Origin: Thuidium tamariscinum
Lineage: Eukaryota > Streptophyta > Bryopsida > Hypnales > Thuidiaceae
NCBI GenBank assembly: GCA_947034885.2
Contig: OX344752.2
Span: 25,300,386-25,364,385 of the forward strand
Direction: 5' to 3'
DNA length: 64,000 bases
The translations under genes were made by a program, and so were the position numbers. The notes under the pieces were generated by a model that saw nothing but the letters and a program-made list of their open reading frames with translations, was not told the origin of the DNA and made no database searches. Below, in pieces: positions 49,001 to 61,796 of this stretch (position 1 is its first letter; each line of letters starts with the position of its first letter).

Positions 49001-49645
49001 ATTGAAATTTGCAAACATGCATTAAAGCTAACAACATCCATTCTTCTAGAACAAAACTAAATTGTGTTTCATTCTGTTTCATTAAGCAATATGATCAATG
49101 TATTGATGCAATTTTCCATTGCTTGCAGCACGTGTTTGTTAAGCATGCAGTTTGGTTTGTTAGCGAATATGGAAGCCTAAGTGTATGGTCCTGCCAAGGT
49201 ATGGAATATAGCCATTATGCAGCCAAATCTGCGTACCAAAGACACATGCAACATGGAGGAAGAAAGTCCAAAAAAAGCCCGCTAGTTCAGACGTACCAGC
49301 ACTGGTACCGAATCATACAACATCAGTTCAGAGAGATGGAAAAGAAAACCAAACTTGACAACGAAGCTCTCAATGATGAACATAATATTGACGATGAAGT
49401 CCATGTTTGGATAAGAAGAGAGGCCGCAATAAACTCAAGTGCTGCCCTACATGTTGCTGAGTGGAGAGCAAAATGTGATCGACGTGGAAGCAAATGGGTG
49501 CCCCGAACTGAAGTTCCTGAAGAGAGCATTTCAAACGACTCTATTCTACAAAATCGATGTGAGTAGGAGAATCTTCGGGGGCAGTACCTCTCCAACAGTA
49601 ACACTCTTCTCCCTTCTCCGATTGATCTGCACAACGAAAAAATAG
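46052..49645 (+). CDS. Element-like gene of unknown family, interrupted in frame by UAR
   Basis: Exons 46052-47456, 47777-48879 and 49129-49645 join in phase, and the last ends at a good donor (GTAAGA), so more may follow. The N-terminus has a long coiled coil (about residues 115-245, rich in Glu, Gln and Leu). Later come AEIVHGQKMERVSITLMNRAL, WHLSADMKTIKCIYGLSHGA with CIYC, LPIPMDRVYICTLHAFNRIVE, and WSCQGMEYSHYAAKSAYQRH with QHGGRKSK. This pattern resembles an unnamed repetitive gene family I recall from cnidarian and algal genomes. In-frame stops are TAA 46808, TAG 47947, TAA 48238, TAA 48781 and TAG 49564. There is no TGA. The position after YFAV, before SEREIWP, is usually Gln in the family as I recall it. 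Function unknown; transposase-like by context. Confidence 0.5.
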
Positions 49646-50433
49646 GTAAGATACAGTATAGCTAATCATTCCTGTGAAGGCAACTGATTCTCTAGCCGGA
49701 AGTAAAAGATTCCCATCTACATAGATAAGCTGTGGTTTCATGACACTGGAGCCACACCATCGGTCGGTCGACTCTTGCATGCTGTGCACGCTTTAATTCG
49801 ATGAAACTTTGAAGTTAAATAAAAGCTTATCCAATTTCTATTTTTAGTAGTTTATATTTTTGGAAGATTTTTTTTGAAGTCTAGTTCTAGCATCAACAGT
49901 GCAATTCTGAAAATGAACAATTATGATTTTTCTATGTAAGATTCAGTGCAAGGGTACCCATGACACATATGTCATTGCAAAAGTATAATTTATGTCACTA
50001 AATGCACTAACCCCTCCCACAAGAAGTTAATACACTTAATGACACATGATTTTGAGAACATATACCTTATGTCACTAAGTGCACTAACCCTTCCCACAAG
50101 AAGTTAATACACTTAATGACACATGATTTTGAGAACATATACCTTATGTCACTAAGTGCACTAACCCTCCCAAATAAGGTTAGTTCACTTAATGACACAT
50201 GATTTTGAGAACATATACCTTATGTCACTAAGTGCACTAACCCTCCCAAATAAGGTTAGTTCACTTAATGACACGCATGTAATATTGTGAAGATATATTT
50301 TAGGTTACAAAGGGACCAAGCACAATAGTCTAGATGCATGATTCCAGTAAGACGAAATATCAAAGGGTCAGCAGGCTAGCTAGAGTATATTACTGTTGTT
50401 TCTCAGCTAGAGTATATTACTGTTGATTCAAGT
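49646..50433 (+). repeat. Convergent interval with a 4 x 77-bp tandem repeat
   Basis: Units start at 49991, 50068, 50145 and 50221, each with TATGTCACTAAGTGCACTAA and ACTTAATGACACATGATTTT. Units 1-2 and 3-4 differ as pairs (CACAAGAAGTTAATA versus AAATAAGGTTAGTTC). The array lies between the 3' ends of the plus gene ending near 49645 and the minus gene ending at 50434. Confidence 0.85.
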
Positions 50434-52051
50434 TCAGTAAACAAATTGTACCTTCATGGTTGAGTTCCCTTCTTGTATGATGCTCATGCTGAAGTCTGCA
50501 ACTGCAAAGGAACCCAATGCCATTTCGATTTCTGATCTTACAGAAGTTAGTGGCCAGTTATGCCCTACTTCAATTTCTTGACGCCAAGCACCCAACACAC
50601 ATTGAATTGTGACAATCCTAACGACTTCATGTTGATCTATTTGCTCCCATAGCCCACCATGTTTCAATCTCAATCTGCTGAATTGGAAATTGGCGTACAA
50701 CATCGACCTTCCTATGTGATACTTGAAGAATATAGATTGGGGGTCAATGACACATTTAATTTCATCTGCTCCCAAAATTATTACCTCATTCCATCCTTTG
50801 TCCATCAATGAGGCGAACAGCTCATTTGATATGTGCTTGAAGACGAACATTGTAGGTGTTCTATGCACATTCTTAGCTACGGCAAATAGGTCCACCATTA
50901 CACCAATCGGCATGAACCAACTAATCCGAGTTATTTTGCTACCTGTACCTGGCTTACATGCATGCATAAAATCTTCTCTCATTTGTGCTCTGAATGCTTC
51001 AGTGGTTGCCATGTCAGGTAATGGCCAAGCAGGGTCATCGAAACTAGGCAAAGGAAGATAGTTTGTGTAACCATAGCCGCCATCAGGGTCTGGGATATAT
51101 TCGGCATTGTAAAAAAAAATAGAATCTTGAAGCAACTGTCTGTGATTTCGGGATCCTCTAGTTAACTCCCCAATTTCAGCATGAATGACACAAAGCACTT
51201 GCAAAATGCTCTTAGGGTCAATCCAATCTCTGTAACGAGATGGATACAGATCTGGAAAATCCAGCAAGTAGGAATTCAGACAACAACACCTACTTAACCA
51301 AATGAAGGAGAAACCAAAGTGAAGAGTAAAAGCAAATGAACAAATATATGAGCAGCAAAGGTGTCACTTTTGAACTTCAAAAACTTACAATTGCAAGCGC
51401 TAGAAAGCACATTAGGGCGTGCAGGGTGCATTGACAATTCCCGTTTCATGTATGCATGTTGAACTTCAATCTCAGTGACCATTGAATCAATCACTTTAAA
51501 TTTTGTAACTTGAGCCTTGTATGCGCCATCAACTGAACACCCTCTCCGCTCATCCGATTGTAAAGCAACCCAACTATTCACCTCAATTTTAAGGGGTATA
51601 TAATCACCATTATCATCTTTACTATTATACAAGACTACACTCTGGACGTGTGCTCGTGGCCTCATGATAAAAAAAAGTCCTACAAATCAAAGCTTCATAA
51701 CATGCTTCAAAGTTTCACAAGCAAGAGGAATTCATAATCTAGAATGCTGCCGAACCAGACAGAAACGCGGCAGCACCTAACAGTGGCCTTCCCGCCAAAT
51801 CCCTCCTGCTTTTGCTGAACCAACACAGCAGAACTTCCCGCCCCGGCATTCGTCCGGCACACTCCATCAATGAATAGTAACTGGCCAACTGGAAATACTG
51901 GAAATAGCATCCCAAACGGTCAGAATGCGACTACATCATCTGGACTAATGATGGTTTCTGGTAGGCTTGTCTCGTATTTTACTGAGTACCAAGACCCCCA
52001 CAAACTCACGGCCCTACATAGCCTTGAGTATTTTTCTAATGGATTGTCCAT
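50434..52051 (-). CDS. Element-like gene of unknown family, partner of the 46-49.6 kb gene
   Basis: Coding-like parts: 52051-51923 (MDNPLEKYSRLCRAVSLWGS, ending DDVVAF then TGA 51920-51922), 51919-51707 (PFGMLFPVFPVGQLLFIDGV and on), 51665-about 51387 (MRPRAHVQSVVLYNSKDDNG), and about 51257-50434 ending in TGA. The join of the last two is phase 1 with donor GTAAGT and acceptor TTTTCCAG. Joins further upstream are unclear. It contains VNSWVAL and a long alpha/beta stretch (SRYRDWIDPKSILQVLCVIH, ISWFMPIGVMVDLFAVAKNV). I do not recognise a domain. Its tail-to-tail position suggests it belongs to the same element as the plus gene. Confidence 0.45.
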
Positions 52052-52267
52052 AACTTTCTCATTACTATTCCAAAAAAATTGAATAAGACCTTCACTTGTA
52101 GCAAAAAATAGAAGATTTGAAAAAAAAAAGATTTAATCCCTTAAAATTTTCATTGACAATAATATGGTTGACATGTTTTTAGAACAACCATTTCTAGATT
52201 TAGGAATGTGAAAAGCTACTTACTCTTAGATTCATTTTGACAAAAATAAATGTAGCTATGAAGTTAC

Positions 52268-52483
52268 ATTAGTAGAAACCCCCGTTTAATGTGACGAGGC
52301 TTAATTTTTCTTGACGAATTTTGCTAGGCATCAAAAGTAACAACCTATGTTTTTATGTCAACATTGATGTTGTGTTGAACATTTTTGTTGACATAAAAAC
52401 ACAGGTTGTTACTTTTGATGCCTAGCAAAATCCGTCAAGAAAAATTAGGCCTTGTTACATTAAACGGGGGTTTCTACTAGTGC
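52268..52483. mobile_element. Small CACTA-like foldback MITE
   Basis: 216 bp that is almost entirely inverted repeat, with arms of about 95 bp. The left end is CATTAGTAGAAACCCCCG and the right end, inverted, is CACTAGTAGAAACCCCCG. No clear 3-bp duplication is seen (TTA left, CCA right). Confidence 0.75.
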
Positions 52484-53421
52484 CATGAACTTAGAATTAG
52501 AAGAAGATTGGCTATTCAATTTATGAAAATTTCCAAAGCTTGGGTGGTCTAGAGGTAAAGAATAAAAAAGTCATCAAATAGGAAATGTGACCAATAAAGT
52601 ATTTATTTAACTCTTCTTGGTCTATATCTAGTGACAACTACTAGAATACTCATCTTGCACTTGGATTTGAGCTTTTTTCAAATTTTTTTCCTATTGTACA
52701 TCTTCTCTTGTGCTTTTTTATTCTACCATATCTAATCTTGAATTTTAATTTGAAAAGTTGTGGCAAATCTTTCATTTTTTTCATATTTAAAAAAAATTTA
52801 TCAACAAAATAGTGACTATTGCAAAGTCAAGAAGAGTTTCAAAATTGCTAGGATAGTATTCAATGGCAATTTTCTAGTAAGGGATTGCATTGCTTGTCTA
52901 TTTATTTGTTTCATTTGCTTGAACTTGGCTTTCATTTGCTTCAAGTTGGATTCAATTTCTTTGAATTTGGTTTCTTCCAACATTGGAAACTAGTGTTTTA
53001 AAAGACATGTGAAAAAACATGAGAAAATGTCACATTCAAGAGGATTTGGATCATCTTTGATGTCATCTAAAATCCATCATAATAGATGGCATTAGATGTT
53101 TTTTGAGGGATTAGAAGATTGTTTGAGGCTCATTCCCAATGCTGTGAACAGTCAGAATAAAGAATTAAAAAAATATTAAAAACCTATTATTATTATTATT
53201 TTAATATTATTATCTGACGTAGAAATCTCTCGACCATGTCAAATCACATATGTCGTAGTTCCCCACAATGTTCCCATAGTTGGGAACTCACAATCTTCTA
53301 ACTAGCAGAAAAAACATTTAATGGCAAAAAACATTCCAAAATTTTGGCTACTATAGAGGGGTTTGAAGTGCCACATAAGTTCTTCTGGGATGGGCAATGT
53401 TACATGGGACAATGTTTCATT
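52484..53421. other. AT-rich DNA with a diverged dispersed repeat
   Basis: About 53100-53320 is related to 36790-37010. No gene is recognised. Confidence 0.45.
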
Positions 53422-54373
53422 TTAACCCCTAAAGGACCAAACTGCGTTTTTTGGCAACATAGCGATTTCGGGCAGCTCATTACAGATGGAGTTTTTGGTT
53501 TTTTTCTTTGAAATTTTTACACAACATGTGCCCGAGGAGTAGCTTCAAGGCCCAACAATTTTCATAACTTTTGACTACATAGTGAAAAAGTTATTGGCTG
53601 ATATGTAATTTCTCTACTCGGTGGGCAGCCCGGGCAGCAAAAAAAACTTCTTCAAAAATTACTTTTTTAAGAAATTAAAATTTTTAATTGGTTTCTTTGA
53701 TTTTTATCAAAGTGGAAACCTTTAAATCATTCCATTCTGATTAATGAGTCAAAAGTTATGAGGATTTTTAGTTTGAGGTAGTTTCGGCTAGTTATAAAAT
53801 CTCTACACTACAAAAAAAGTTTGAAATTCTTTATTTAATTCAATTTTTAATATTTTTGAAAAAAAATAAAAACATTGGGTGTATATTGTTTAACACAACA
53901 TTACAACCATTGGGATTGTCTTTTTTTAACTCTATAAATAAATTGTTAATAATTTAGTGTTTTGGCTCATTTTCTACTTCTTTCTACTTACTATTTTTTT
54001 CCTACATGTTGTACAATTTCAAATGATCTGAAAATTTTCAAGCATGTATCCAACTTCACTTGAAAAATGAATCCAAAGAGTTACAATCATTTTGGACATT
54101 TTTCCACACAAATATGGTCTTCTGAAGTGCAGCTGCCCGGATTTCCGCAGTGGTAAAAAAATGATTTCTGTGACTTTAAACACTAATATCTTGCAATCTA
54201 CACGGCGGAAATTGCTGAAATTTTTTCCACATATTCTTAAACTTGTTTTCTAAAATATCCTACGGTTATTTTTGTCAAAAAATGTTTTTTTCTAAAAATT
54301 TGATAGTTGTCTAAAAAATGACAGTTTTGAAGCGGTTTTGGTGAAAACATAGTCCAAAACCTTTAGGGGTTAA
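53422..54373. mobile_element. Non-autonomous DNA element with TTAA-type ends
   Basis: The left end TTAACCCCTAAAGG (53422-53435) is exactly inverted at 54360-54373 (CCTTTAGGGGTTAA). TTAA outside a CCC-starting terminus is the layout of piggyBac-like elements, and Kolobok elements also target TTAA. The interior has no gene and resembles 19900-20600. Confidence 0.6.
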
Positions 54374-55070
54374 CACCATTTTGACCAAGATTGTGACATG
54401 GACTTGGAAAAAAGTGACATCCCCCCTTAGATTATGCTAATGTGGACCCACAAATGATACTAATGTGGCATGCTTTCTCAACTAAGTTTTGTGTCATTTG
54501 AAAATTTTAATGGTGTTCTTTGAGATGTCAAATTAGACATTTTTTGAACATCAATTGGTACAAACTATATCCATAAGGCAAGATCAACAAAAAATAAATA
54601 TTTAAAATAAATTTAAACATGAAATAAAATGCACAAGGAAAATTATTGAATTCAACAAGAAATGAAGAAAACTTACCATCTAACATATTTGTCTACGGTC
54701 ACATCTACTTGTTTTCCAATTTAGTCACACATATTTTCCACAAACATCACATCAAATTTACACTTTTGTAGTCATTCACTACTTAACATGTGACGTATCA
54801 AAAAACATAATATGTTTTTTACCAACGACACCTAAAACTTAGTTTTTTTGTAGTGTTTTGATTGTTTCATTTGCTTCAACTTTACTAGAAATTTACTGGA
54901 ATTTTACTAAAACTTCATTTCGCACTTCATTCCATTGGCAATGAAGTGCATTTATGTGTCATTTGCATTTTTTGGCCTCAAGTGTCTTGTTTTTTTCCTT
55001 CAAGTCACTCATTAATTTAATTCTAATTTTTTTAGTCTTCATTCTTAAACTTATCTACAAAAGGTCTACA
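54374..55070. other. AT-rich intergenic DNA
   Basis: Nothing recognised. Confidence 0.4.
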
Positions 55071-55307
55071 CACTAGAAGAAAAACGCAGAAATTCCTGTT
55101 CATTTCAACAAAACACGTCAGGTAGATTGTGTTGAGATTGCGTTGCTGAAAATGCAGGAAAACGATGAAAATGCAAAAAAAACGCAAAAAAACACAGAAA
55201 ACGCGTTTTTTTGTGTTTTTTGTGTTTTTTCCGCGTTTTCAGCAACGTGGTCTCAACACAATCTACCCGATGTGTTCTATTTAAATAAACAAGGATTTCT
55301 TCTAGTG
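55071..55307. mobile_element. CACTA-type MITE, 237 bp
   Basis: Ends CACTAGAAGAAA and TTTCTTCTAGTG, flanked by the 3-bp duplication ACA (55068-55070 and 55308-55310). The interior is a large inverted repeat around ACAAAATCTACC-like and AACGCAAAAAAAC runs. Confidence 0.85.
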
Positions 55308-57004
55308 ACAGTTCTTTCTTGTCTAAAATCACACGTGGACTATCATGGTTAATTTGTTTTCTTACTTATTTGTTCATTTTGTATTGCACTTATCTCATTG
55401 CTCTTGACCTTTTTGAGTATAGAAATTATTTAGTATTTTTGTGACAAACTTGATAAAATGGTTCTATAGCAAGAGTTATTTGATGCTTTTGGCATTATTT
55501 ACATCCAATACCAGAAACAAGAAGGGGCAAATGAAAGTTTTCCTCAATACTTATTAATGCTCAAGAACTTTTACAACTATGCCAAATTCTTGAATATAGG
55601 GAGCTTGGAGTTGGACAGGGGAGGCCTTGCACTATCCCTCAAATGTTGTCTGTTTCCAAACTAGACAACCAACAAAGTCTATTTAAAATAACCATGAATA
55701 AGGTGTTTTTTTTTAAATTTCTTGTGAAGTGTCAAAGTGGTGATATGTCATTTTATTGTGGAGCTCCAAATTTTAACATTCATCTATATATTATATAGAA
55801 AGTATCATATTAGCACATAATACATATCTATCATTCTATTGTCATCCATTATTTGGCGATTTCATCCACTATTTTAAAACAAATTGAAGTTTATTGGCAA
55901 TTTCATCCAAAATTTCATTGTTTTTTTCCTATAGGCTTGGTGCCAGGCCAAAAAATTTGGTATAATTTTGCACCAAATCGCCAGAAAAAAAAACCTTGAC
56001 CATGAAAGCAAATGCTAATGCAACACTTGCACCACCTTTCCATATCTAGTGATTAAGTTGTGGAGAGACTTGTTATAATCATAGCACTTGGGCAGCTTTA
56101 TCTTTGAGTATTTCAAAGTTGTCGAGATTGGCTATTGCATGGTGTTGGGCTTGATAGAGGATAAGAGGTGTTTTAGCGCATTGAAATTTCTTAAATTGTG
56201 CCAGTGTAATTGTTTGGACAAGCATCTACTAATAGTCCGTATGTTTGTATAGAGACTATAGACTTTTGGAAAAATGTTGTGAAGAATGGTTGATGCAAAG
56301 ATTTGCAAGGTGGTGTTGGTTTATTAATATCCTACTTAGTTTCATAAAATTTTGTTAGCTTTTGATCTCAAATTGGAAGAATTTCCTTAACATTGAAGGG
56401 CTCTATTGGGATGTATGTAGTACTACACACTTTTATGCAGAGGAGCATCATCAAAGTTAAAAAGAACATCATCAGATTCTAACAATTGTCACAGATTTGT
56501 TTTTGTTTATTCTAATTTCTATTTGTAGTATTATTTGTTTGTCTTGTGTGCAAATCCCACTCACACTACAAATGAGCAACCTTGCTTATTGCAAATAAAG
56601 TTTAAGTTAGTGCAAGTTTTGTATTTCCAATCCATTTCATATAATTTTCAAATTCCAATTTGTGTCTTGAATTTGGAATGTATGACTTTGAGCTATAAAC
56701 TTACATTGTTGCAATTGCATTCTTCTACTGTTTCAATTTCCAATGTCATTAGCATATGCATTTCTCTTACACGTAAACCAAATGTGCATTCATATTAATT
56801 TGAAAATCACATTGCCTTACCTTACATTCTCTCACAAATGTCCACATATTCGTTGCTAAGGCGAGCAATTGGAACCAATGAAAAAGACCAAAAACAGCCA
56901 TGTGGGCCATACTACAAATCCTCCCTTGTTGCAACTCTTCTTACCAACAAAAAAGTATCTACAAATTGAAATTTTTTATGGGCCACGCTTACGCTCCCAA
57001 CATT
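55308..57004. other. AT-rich intergenic DNA
   Basis: No gene is recognised. Short degenerate frames near 55450-55700 faintly resemble a Copia-type gag start (LIKLLMLLALFTSNT-like), but not enough to call. Confidence 0.35.
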
Positions 57005-57622
57005 GGGAGTGGCGCCTACCAAGGGGAACGGGGAACGGGGAACTCGACTGCTGGCACTTGAGCGATGGCGCTTTGGCGAATCTTCCCGAGGTTGGAGGAG
57101 CTCGCGCTCTGCGGGTGTTACCGTCACTGCGATGAGCTTCTTGTGAATGTCGCTCGCAGGACGCACGCGACGCTGTGGCGGTTTGCGTGGTCCGGGTTTG
57201 GAGGAAAGGTGACGTGGTTAGGGTTTTAGGAAATAGCGCGCAAGTGTACGAATATCACGTCGTTTTTGATTGATAGCGGCGCTGGGACGGATGTGAACGC
57301 TGTGATGTGCGCTGTGGCAAGTAATTGCCCTGCGCTTTCGGAGCTTAGTGCGTATGATCTGACGACGAAGACGTTTCTGCATATTAGTAGTTGTAAAGTG
57401 AGGTTGAAGAGGTTAAGGCATAAGCGGAGAGTGGGGGGAGCTCTTGCTGTGACCGATTTCACTTTGTTTTTGCTGATTAATTTGTGCCCGTTGCTTGAGG
57501 AGCTTCACTTGGTGGACAAGTCGGATGTGGACGATACCGGAAATTTGACGGATATTGGTCTGCTGGCTTTAACCGAGAGGTCTTCGACGCTGCGGATTTT
57601 GAAGAAAGAAAAGCAAGTGTGA
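57005..57622 (+). pseudogene. LRR (F-box/LRR-like) gene fragment
   Basis: Two frames read as leucine-rich repeats: ALWRIFPRLEELALCGCYRH (from about 57070) and, after a break, DVNAVMCAVASNCPALSELS, LCPLLEELHLVDKSDVDD and LTDIGLLALTERSSTLRILK. The layout is that of cysteine-containing LRRs of F-box proteins, but no F-box is visible. The frames are offset, with stops between, and the end is abrupt. It is probably a broken copy. Confidence 0.55.
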
Positions 57623-57974
57623 CAATCTACAATCTACAACAATCTAGTTCACAGAATATCAACGACACACTTACAGTAGAGAACCAGTACTGGGGCATCA
57701 TCTTACATAACATGAACATCCAAGACCAACCAACAAGCCTGTCATGAAGGGTTCTGATGATGAACTAAAAAAGCACTCCCTCGTGGAAGGCGGCCATACA
57801 ACCCAGGAGAGATGGGTCTAATTGGCCGACTCCCTGTATCTGCAACTAATAAGTCGCTAATAGAGGTTTGGATTCATTCAAAAAACCCTAGTCTAGTTTG
57901 GATTGCCTCAAATGAATCCACCTTGGAACTAGAATCCTTCATACCTACTGATTTCAATGGCACCGTCCCCCAGC

Positions 57975-59004
57975 CTACTTCTTCTTCTTGCCATCCCCAG
58001 CGGCCTTCGCCTGCAACCCAACCCAACCAGCATTAAAGTACTTAGAATTTCCTACCCAATCAAGTTCATCGTGGAGTATGCCCAAAATGTATCCTATGTT
58101 CTTTGGATTCTATTACATTTTAACTGAAGCAGAATTTCAGTATCAAACAGGGACACTGCAAATTGCACTGCATTGCAAAACGGAACTTCCTGACCAACTT
58201 TAGTCAGTAAAATAAGCCATCTGGACCATCACGTACCTTCTTCACACCCCTGATCTTCTTGGAACGGTTCTTGCGCTCCTTAATCTGCTTCCTGGACTTC
58301 TCCACCTTGGTCGCCAGTCCATTCTACAATCACACCCAAATCCAGAACATCGGTACCGTGCTACAGCCAATTTTCTCCGTCACAAGTAACTACTGTCGAT
58401 CATCCATTAAGCCCGCACCCGAATGAATAACGCTGCGGGATCAAAACTAGGAACTCACCCTAATGACACTACGGGAACTTAAAGTATAATATTACCCTAA
58501 TGAGCCTGTACTTGGGCTCGTATTTCTTTGCAGAGTCCACAGAATCGTAAATGAGACCGAAGCCCGTAGACTTGCCACCTCCGAATTGCGTCCTGAAGCC
58601 AAAAACGAAGACGCTCTGGGGGTCCCGCACTTCGTACAGCTTGGTCAGCTTCTCCTTCAACTCAGCCTGTGCGAACAAATTTGAACCTCAGCTCCTCCGC
58701 ACTCACATGTCAACCTGTGCTTCACCCTAATAGGAGTGCAAAATATACAAAGACTCACCTTGGACACATTCGCACGACCCGGGTGAAGCACATCGATAAC
58801 CTGCACAAGGAGGCCGCCCCGTCATTAGAACCGAGTGCGACCCTAATCTCGCCTCAAACCTTAAACCCAACCACTCAAGCAGCGGTGACTTGAAATCGTA
58901 TCAAACGAAAGCCAATGCGACTCGGTGCTTACAAACTGCTTCCTGGCCAGCAACCTGTTGGTCATGAACTTCCTGGTTCGCACGGTGCACGCCTTTTCCG
59001 CCAT
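57975..59004 (-). CDS. RPS24: 40S ribosomal protein S24 (eS24)
   Basis: Five exons: 59004-58933, 58800-58759, 58666-58496, 58323-58237, 58010-57975. They give 135 residues and a TAG stop, with all phases 0 and GT-AG ends. The sequence starts [20 protein letters not shown], continues RKQF then [74 protein letters not shown], and ends in a Lys run (GDGKKKK). This is a full-length, typical plant eS24, a protein of the small ribosomal subunit. The gene looks intact. Confidence 0.97.
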
Positions 59005-61790
59005 AGCTGCTAGCTGCTACAGATGCGAGAAGAGTTCCAGAAGCAGAAAAAGAGAGCGAGATGGTGCCTGGAGTCGGACTTACCAAGACGGGGCGGCCCC
59101 AAAGCCCTAATTTTGTTCCCCGTGCTACCGTCGGAAGGATGAACTGGAAGGATGAAACCAAACGAACAGAACTGAATGTCGTCGAGCTCTCGTTGATGGT
59201 GAAGCTTTACTGAACGAACTCTCGTTGATAAACAGAATTTATTACTTAACTTAAGTTATAAACAACGCATCAGGAGTTTTTTGGTCTGATGATTGACAAG
59301 GAATTCTCCAGTGTAAAGGAGGCAACTCATTTCTGAGCATATCTGGAGTGCAGGTTTGCTGACTACTTAATCTTGAATGCATAGAGTTAGTTGTGGAAAA
59401 TTTTGACCATTGAATTTTTAGATTAGAACAATTTTAGATGATCAATTTCATAGGCAGAAAACGCAGCTTTTGGGGATAAAAGTTTATAAAAGATGAATAT
59501 TGCTTTGGAATCTAAGGCAAATGTAGTTTTTTTTTATTGAAAAATTTGAAGATAAAGACTCAAGTTTTGTACACCTTTTTGAATAGAAGGAGTAGAGAGC
59601 CAAATTGACCATATTGAATCCTACACAATTTTAAAATTTTATATATGCCTCAAATTTTGAAGTATGACAATTGATATTATTATCATATTATTTGGAACAT
59701 CTTTAGAATGTTTGGAACCATTATAATTATTTTGAGTTCTAAATTACACTACAATTAAAGGCCCCAAATTAGCTTGAAAGTAGTGTAAAAAATAGATTAA
59801 TCAAGTAGAAAATAGTTTTTTTTTCTAACATGGACCTCTAAAAATCAAGTTAGGGATTTTAGGAAGACAAGTTGATGGTTTGATTCAAGTCAACTTGGCA
59901 TGTCGGGTTTTTTTAAACCAACTTTGAGAAGCCATGGCGAACCAACCCCCTCACTCCTCTCTCACAAAAAATGCTGAAATTTTTAAATTTTTAAGCAATT
60001 TGCATGAAAAATTTGCAAATTTTGAAATCATACATATGATTATTCATTATCTTGGTTCCCGCTTCCTTTGTGGAAGTATAACATGATTCTAGATACCAAA
60101 GAAAGAATTATTTAAATTATAATATGAAATGAACTATTGGATGGCTAGTCACGTGGCTAGCTGAACATGATTTGGTGAGGTGATGTCTAAACATTGGATC
60201 TCAAAAAAATAATATAATATTCAAGGAGTTTGATTGGTTAGAGCTTCTTACACATTTACAAATAAAAAATAACTTGCAAAGTTTCAATGTTGAGGACTCC
60301 CTCATAGAAACAAAATAGACCCATTTGACGTTGGTTAACATCCAATTTCTAGACGATGAATAGATTGAGAGTTTTTTTTTTTATTGGTTAGTGCTTGGAT
60401 GAAAGTCATCCTAATTTTTAGAGATTCTTTTGAAGTTGTTGTCCTATCTAAGGGTTGGATTTGGTGTTACTAGAGTTCATAGTTTTCTAAAATTACAAAT
60501 GTGGAAGTATATCAAGTGTTTGACTTGCATTGACTCTAGTTCGAAACCAAATATTTGCAAAAATGAGGTCATAGATTTCAAGAACACAAAAATTCTAAAA
60601 AACCACCATATTAAGAGAACCTCATTTCAAACCCACTCCAACAAATTTTACTTAGAATTTAACAATATTTTGCTCAGAATTGAATTTCAAAGGAATTTTG
60701 AAATTTTCCTTTCAAAATGTATAGAAAAATATTGGTGAAAGCATTGGGGAATCTAACTGCATGGATGGAATCTAAAACTCAAAATTTACAACTTTTGTTT
60801 ATATGACAATTCCAAAATCTTCTTTCAAATAGTACTTTATAATGATTTTTCTCAAATCGTCAATTTCATAAATGATTCCAGATGCTTAGGGGTTAACACT
60901 TAACAATGTTCAATGTTAAGGTAGGTACACCCAAAAGTGCCACATTCCTAAAAGCACCATCTACAGTGTGCATACATTTCTAAAATCAATCATGTTCACA
61001 GACTATAGATGGCACTTTCAGAAACAGACTTTGACTGTTAATAACTTTTGCATACGGTATCCAAATCCTACGTTCTTTGATGTGTTGGAATGTGCTTTCA
61101 CTTGCCAACAAGACTGTATGAAAATCTGAACAGCCTAATCACACTAACTAAGTGTAGTATGAATAAGTGGCACTTTTAGGTGTACCCACTTTATGTATTT
61201 GCAAATACCTCAACCCTAAAGTGTCTCAATCTTTTTTTGAATTTTTGCACATTTTTGCTTAAAGCTTTGTACAGATATATCATTTACCAAAATTTAATTA
61301 ATTTGGTCATTAAGGAAGGTTGTATTTTCTAAATTCAAGTGTTACATTTGATAAATGAGAAGTTAATTGGATGAAACAGGGCCTTGAAGCCCTCTGTTCA
61401 TCGTCCAGAATATGGATGTCGGAGCGCTTCAGGGTTAATGGCCCCAAATAACTAGGGGAGCTGCAAAGATAAATCAAACAGGCACAAAATAACTTAGGTG
61501 TGTACCTGCACCCTTCGAATGACTTTGGGGACCCCGACCGGGCGCACTCCGGCAGCTCGCCTGGCGAAAGTTCCGCTAGGAACCGCCGCCATGTGCGTAG
61601 GCTGTCCGTGTGGGCGGACACCCAGCGCGCACTGGACGTAGTCGATTAGCTCTGCGCCTCCTTTCTAGTGGTGACGGTGTCGTTTGAGTTTTGTTTGTGC
61701 TTGTGGGTGCGCCTTTGGCCGTTGACGGTGTGGCATGGGGCACTTGCTGACGTGGAATTCGGTGGAGTGATAGTCTCCGTGTGTGCTCCA
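59005..61790. other. AT-rich intergenic DNA
   Basis: 59005-59200 probably holds the eS24 promoter. The rest has no recognisable gene. A TTAGGGGTTAA word at about 60889 resembles the end of the 53422-54373 element, but I found no partner. 61510-61660 is GC-rich and exon-like on the minus strand (WRRFLAELSPGELPECARSG, donor GTACAC) without a family match. Confidence 0.35.
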
Positions 61791-61796
61791 TAAACT

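Noticed and set aside
55450..55700. Copia-type retrotransposon gag remnant
   Set aside because: Only a vague resemblance over a few words, with no LTRs, primer-binding site or pol region nearby.
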